From Caryophanon tenue (lineage in GTDB: Bacteria; Bacillota; Bacilli; Bacillales_A; Planococcaceae): 64,000 nucleotides of DNA. Shown one piece after another: positions 61,335 through 64,000 of this stretch. The notes below the pieces were generated by a model. The model made no database searches. It worked only from the letters and a program-made list of their open reading frames with translations, and had not been told where the DNA came from. The stretch's first letter is position 1, and each line of letters starts with the position of its first letter. Both the position numbers and the translations under genes were made by a program. Location of the stretch: assembly GCF_001700315.1 (NCBI RefSeq), contig NZ_MASJ01000038.1:1-64000 (forward strand), written 5' to 3'.

Positions 61335-61910
61335 TTACTTTAAATCTTCTTCTAATTCGTCTTCATCCAACTCGTCCTCGTCTAGCTCATCTTCCTCTAG
61401 CTCGAACTCATCTTCAATTTCAATTTCTTCTTCAATGTCTTCGTCTTCGATATCTTCTAGGTCTTCGTCCACTACGTTATCAAAATCTAGTACATCTTCT
61501 TCTTCGTCTTCATCTTCTTCAACGAACTCTTCATAATCTTCTTCGAATACTAAGTCGTCTTCATCGATTTCAACTTCTTCAACTTCTTCATCCACAACAG
61601 CTTTCGCTTTCTTCTTGCGCGTTTTTACTGTTGGCGCTGTTTCTTCCTCGATTTGTTCTACTTTGTACCACTCACGTAATCCCCAACCGCTCTCTTGGTT
61701 TAATAAGAAGCGACCATCTACGTTCATGTCCGTGTAGAATTGTACTAATTGCGACGCCATATACTCATCAGTCGCACCGTTCAGTTGTTGGATTTCTTTT
61801 AATAAATCCTCAAATTTAATTGTAGCTTTTTTATCTTCTAAAATTGCATAGGCTAAGTTAATTAGCGATTCTTCTGCAAGTTGTTCTGTTGTCATATCAC
61901 GAAAGTTCAA
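61335..61910 (-). CDS. rpoE: RNA polymerase delta subunit
   Basis: 191 residues from a TTG at 61910, which gives MNFRDMTTEQLAEES aligned with the family start. AAAGGA lies 10 nt upstream; ATG at 61895 is the alternative. The N-terminal winged-helix domain (about 5-90) has QFYTDMNVDGRFL and WGLREWY, followed by an almost wholly acidic, disordered tail (about 110-191, EDED and DELDEDELEED repeats). Delta speeds RNA polymerase recycling and sharpens the response to initiating NTP levels. The acidic repeats produce long spurious frames on the opposite strand. Confidence 0.93.
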   Translation of the reverse strand: MNFRDMTTEQLAEESLINLAYAILEDKKATIKFEDLLKEIQQLNGATDEYMASQLVQFYTDMNVDGRFLLNQESGWGLREWYKVEQIEEETAPTVKTRKKKAKAVVDEEVEEVEIDEDDLVFEEDYEEFVEEDEDEEEDVLDFDNVVDEDLEDIEDEDIEEEIEIEDEFELEEDELDEDELDEDELEEDLK

Positions 61911-61998
61911 TCCGTGCACGTCCTTTCTATATTGCATTACTTTCTAGGTTTAACGCATAATATTCATTATATACACATATACGATTCGTATGCTAGCG

Positions 61999-62169
61999 TC
62001 ATTTACTCTTTTTTAAAGCGATTAACTGTTTTATTCCGACATAAAATAAATAGGCGGCTAACGTTAAAAGCGGGATTGCCCCCAACTGTTCATTATACAT
62101 GAAAAACGTCGCAACTAAACAACCAATAATAATTATATAATGTAAATAGTGACGTATTTGCAATGCCAT
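61999..62169 (-). CDS. Small two-helix membrane protein
   Basis: 56 residues, ATG at 62169 preceded by GGTGGAGAGG, stop TGA at 61999. Two hydrophobic helices (about 9-25, LHYIIIIGCLVATFFMY, and 30-46, GAIPLLTLAAYLFYVGI) are joined by a short NEQL turn and end in a basic tail (KKSK). I do not recognise a family. The good ribosome site and membrane-protein composition support a real gene. It lies between icmF and rpoE, 88 nt before rpoE. Confidence 0.65.
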   Translation of the reverse strand: MALQIRHYLHYIIIIGCLVATFFMYNEQLGAIPLLTLAAYLFYVGIKQLIALKKSK

Positions 62170-62265
62170 CCTCTCCACCTACAGTTCTCTGTTAACATTC
62201 ATTACAAGTATGTTCCGCATTTTCACGCGCAATAAACGTACTTTTCATATTATACGCGCCCATAG

Positions 62266-62304
62266 AAAAGTTTGCCTAGCAAAAAACATTGCTAGGCAAA
62301 CTTT
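62266..62304 (-). terminator. Terminator after icmF
   Basis: Perfect AAAAGTTTGCCTAGCA/TGCTAGGCAAACTTTT stem with a TTTTC tail on the minus strand, directly after the stop codon. Confidence 0.9.
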
Positions 62305-62308
62305 TTTG

Positions 62309-64000
62309 TTACATATTTCGACGGTATTGGCCGCCCACTTCATATAAAGCGTTTGTAATTTGACCTAAGCTTGCTACACGAACAGTGTCCATTAGCTCTT
62401 CAAATAAGTTACCGCCTGTTTTCGCCACTTCTTTCAAACGTTGAAGTGCTTGCTCTGTTTTGTCACCATGACTTTGTTGGAATGCGCGCAAATTCGTAAT
62501 TTGTAGTGATTTTTCTTCATTGGACGCACGAGCAATCTCCATATTATCAATGTTTTGTGCTTCGGCATTCGGATTTAAATACGTATTTACACCGATAATT
62601 GGCAGCTCTCCAGAATGTTTTAGCATTTCATAGTACATCGATTCCTCTTGAATTTTGCCGCGTTGGTATTGTGTTTCCATCGCGCCTAATACGCCACCGC
62701 GGTCATTAATACGGTCAAATTCTTGCAGCACTGCTTCTTCCACTAAATCCGTTAACTGCTCGACAATGAATGAGCCTTGCACCGGATTTTCATTTTTTGA
62801 TAAGCCATGCTCTTTCGTAATAATCATTTGAATTGCCATTGCACGGCGTACAGATTCCTCTGTTGGCGTTGTAATCGCTTCGTCATACGCATTTGTATGT
62901 AGCGAATTACAGTTATCTTGTAGCGCCATTAAGGCTTGTAATGTCGTACGAATATCGTTAAAGTCGATTTCTTGTGCGTGTAAACTACGACCTGACGTCT
63001 GTACGTGGTATTTCAGCTTTTGTGAACGCTCATTTGCGCCGTATTTATCACGCATAACGATTGCCCAAATACGTCGTGCTACGCGACCAATGACCGTATA
63101 CTCAGGGTCTAAACCATTTGAGAAGAAGAACGATAAGTTTGGCGCAAAATCATCAATGTTCATACCACGACTTAAATAATACTCTACATATGTGAAGCCA
63201 TTCGATAACGTAAACGCTAATTGTGAAATTGGATTCGCACCCGCTTCAGCAATATGATAGCCCGAAATCGATACAGAATAGTAGTTACGTACTTTATGGT
63301 CGATAAAGTATTGCTGAATATCGCCCATTAAGCGTAGCGCAAATTCTGTTGAGAAAATACACGTATTTTGCCCTTGGTCTTCTTTTAAAATATCGGCTTG
63401 TACGGTACCACGCACAACTTGTAATGTTTTCTCGCGCGTCTCCATAAATTCTTCAACTGTTAAGACACGACCAAGCTCTTCTTCACGTAGCTTCACCTGC
63501 TGATCAATCGCTGTATTCATAAACATTGCTAAAATAATTGGTGCTGGTCCGTTAATCGTCATCGATACAGATGTCGACGGTGCACATAAATTAAAGCCTG
63601 CATATAACTTCTTCATATCTTCTAACGTACAAACATTTACACCAGACTCGCCAATTTTACCGAAAATATCTGGACGCTCATTCGGGTCTTCCCCGTATAA
63701 TGTTACCGAGTCAAACGCTGTTGATAAACGTTTCGCATCGTCATCTTTTGATAAATAGTGGAAGCGTTTATTTGTACGCTCCGGCGTTCCTTCGCCTGCG
63801 AATTGACGTTTCGGGTCTTCCCCTTCACGCTTGAACGGGAATACACCTGCTGTATACGGGAATGCGCCTGGCACATTCTCTTTATATACCCAACGTAAAA
63901 TTTCTCCGTAATCCACGAAATTCGGCAACGCGACTTTCGGAATCGATAAGCCTGATAATGATTTCGATGTTAACATTGTGCGAATTTCTTTATCACGCAC
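62309..64000 (-). CDS. icmF: Fused isobutyryl-CoA mutase IcmF, C-terminal part (cut by window edge)
   Basis: 563 residues visible; the N-terminal cobalamin-binding and GTPase chaperone domains lie beyond position 64000. The substrate-binding TIM barrel is recognised from [66 protein letters not shown] and [22 protein letters not shown]. IcmF interconverts isobutyryl-CoA and butyryl-CoA, and isovaleryl- and pivalyl-CoA in some species, using adenosylcobalamin. Position next to rpoE and pyrG agrees with relatives that carry acyl-CoA dehydrogenase genes upstream. The stop and terminator are present. Confidence 0.95.
   Translation of the reverse strand: MRDKEIRTMLTSKSLSGLSIPKVALPNFVDYGEILRWVYKENVPGAFPYTAGVFPFKREGEDPKRQFAGEGTPERTNKRFHYLSKDDDAKRLSTAFDSVTLYGEDPNERPDIFGKIGESGVNVCTLEDMKKLYAGFNLCAPSTSVSMTINGPAPIILAMFMNTAIDQQVKLREEELGRVLTVEEFMETREKTLQVVRGTVQADILKEDQGQNTCIFSTEFALRLMGDIQQYFIDHKVRNYYSVSISGYHIAEAGANPISQLAFTLSNGFTYVEYYLSRGMNIDDFAPNLSFFFSNGLDPEYTVIGRVARRIWAIVMRDKYGANERSQKLKYHVQTSGRSLHAQEIDFNDIRTTLQALMALQDNCNSLHTNAYDEAITTPTEESVRRAMAIQMIITKEHGLSKNENPVQGSFIVEQLTDLVEEAVLQEFDRINDRGGVLGAMETQYQRGKIQEESMYYEMLKHSGELPIIGVNTYLNPNAEAQNIDNMEIARASNEEKSLQITNLRAFQQSHGDKTEQALQRLKEVAKTGGNLFEELMDTVRVASLGQITNALYEVGGQYRRNM

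Noticed and set aside
61315-61536. Serine-only open frame opposite rpoE
   Set aside because: It is the antisense reading of the acidic GAA/GAT repeats in the delta subunit tail.

Overview
The window looks like a chromosomal segment of a Gram-positive Bacillota rod, most likely of the Planococcaceae/Caryophanaceae (Lysinibacillus, Solibacillus, Kurthia and Caryophanon relatives). The evidence is a B. subtilis-like gene order (atp operon, ywzB-murA-mbl-flhOP, tdk-prfA-prmC-tsaC-ywlE-rpiB-ywlG-glyA-upp, rho-glpX-murZ-tal-fba-spo0F-ywjG-pyrG-rpoE), an SLH-anchored S-layer protein with a Lysinibacillus-type N-terminus, and a fused isobutyryl-CoA mutase. Four sporulation genes normally embedded in these blocks (spoIIR, spoIID, spoIIQ, spoIIID) are missing, while a Spo0F-like regulator and the flagellar genes flhO/flhP remain. 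This points to a motile lineage that does not form spores. Nearly all genes are on the minus strand.

Region 1-7720 is the distal part of an exopolysaccharide/capsule operon: chain-length regulator, tyrosine kinase, PHP phosphatase, UDP-sugar dehydratase, then a visibly AT-richer tail with Wzy polymerase, GT2 glycosyltransferase and Wzx flippase. Region 8020-19530 is a cell-surface locus: a membrane-anchored repeat protein, an SLH protein, a three-gene secreted/lipoprotein operon, an orphan S-layer-type C-terminal domain, an ORF-less group II intron, the main S-layer gene with a strong promoter, and tagA-wecC for secondary wall polymer precursors.

Region 19680-26140 holds an IDEAL-domain protein, a SWIM/SNF2 helicase pair (YwqB/YwqA-like), ssb and ywpF. 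Region 26250-39540 is housekeeping: fabZ, epuA-like, flhP/flhO, mbl, murA, ywzB and the complete ATP synthase operon, which has a consensus promoter, a long leader and an intercistronic hairpin. Region 39670-56880 covers wecB, upp, glyA, ywlG, rpiB, a chemoreceptor overlapping ywlE, tsaC, prmC, prfA, tdk, rpmE, rho, glpX, murZ, tal, fba and a spo0F-like gene.

Region 56990-64000 contains ywjG, a TnpB (IS200/IS605-type) element carrying a divergent ribbon-helix-helix gene too short for routine ORF calling, a truncated ornithine-cyclodeaminase-like tail at its right edge, pyrG with a GGGC start and attenuator, rpoE, a small membrane protein, and the 3' part of icmF, which is cut by the window edge. 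The most unusual structures are the S-layer/intron/orphan-domain arrangement at 12.6-14.0 kb and the RHH-TnpB unit at 57.7-59.2 kb.
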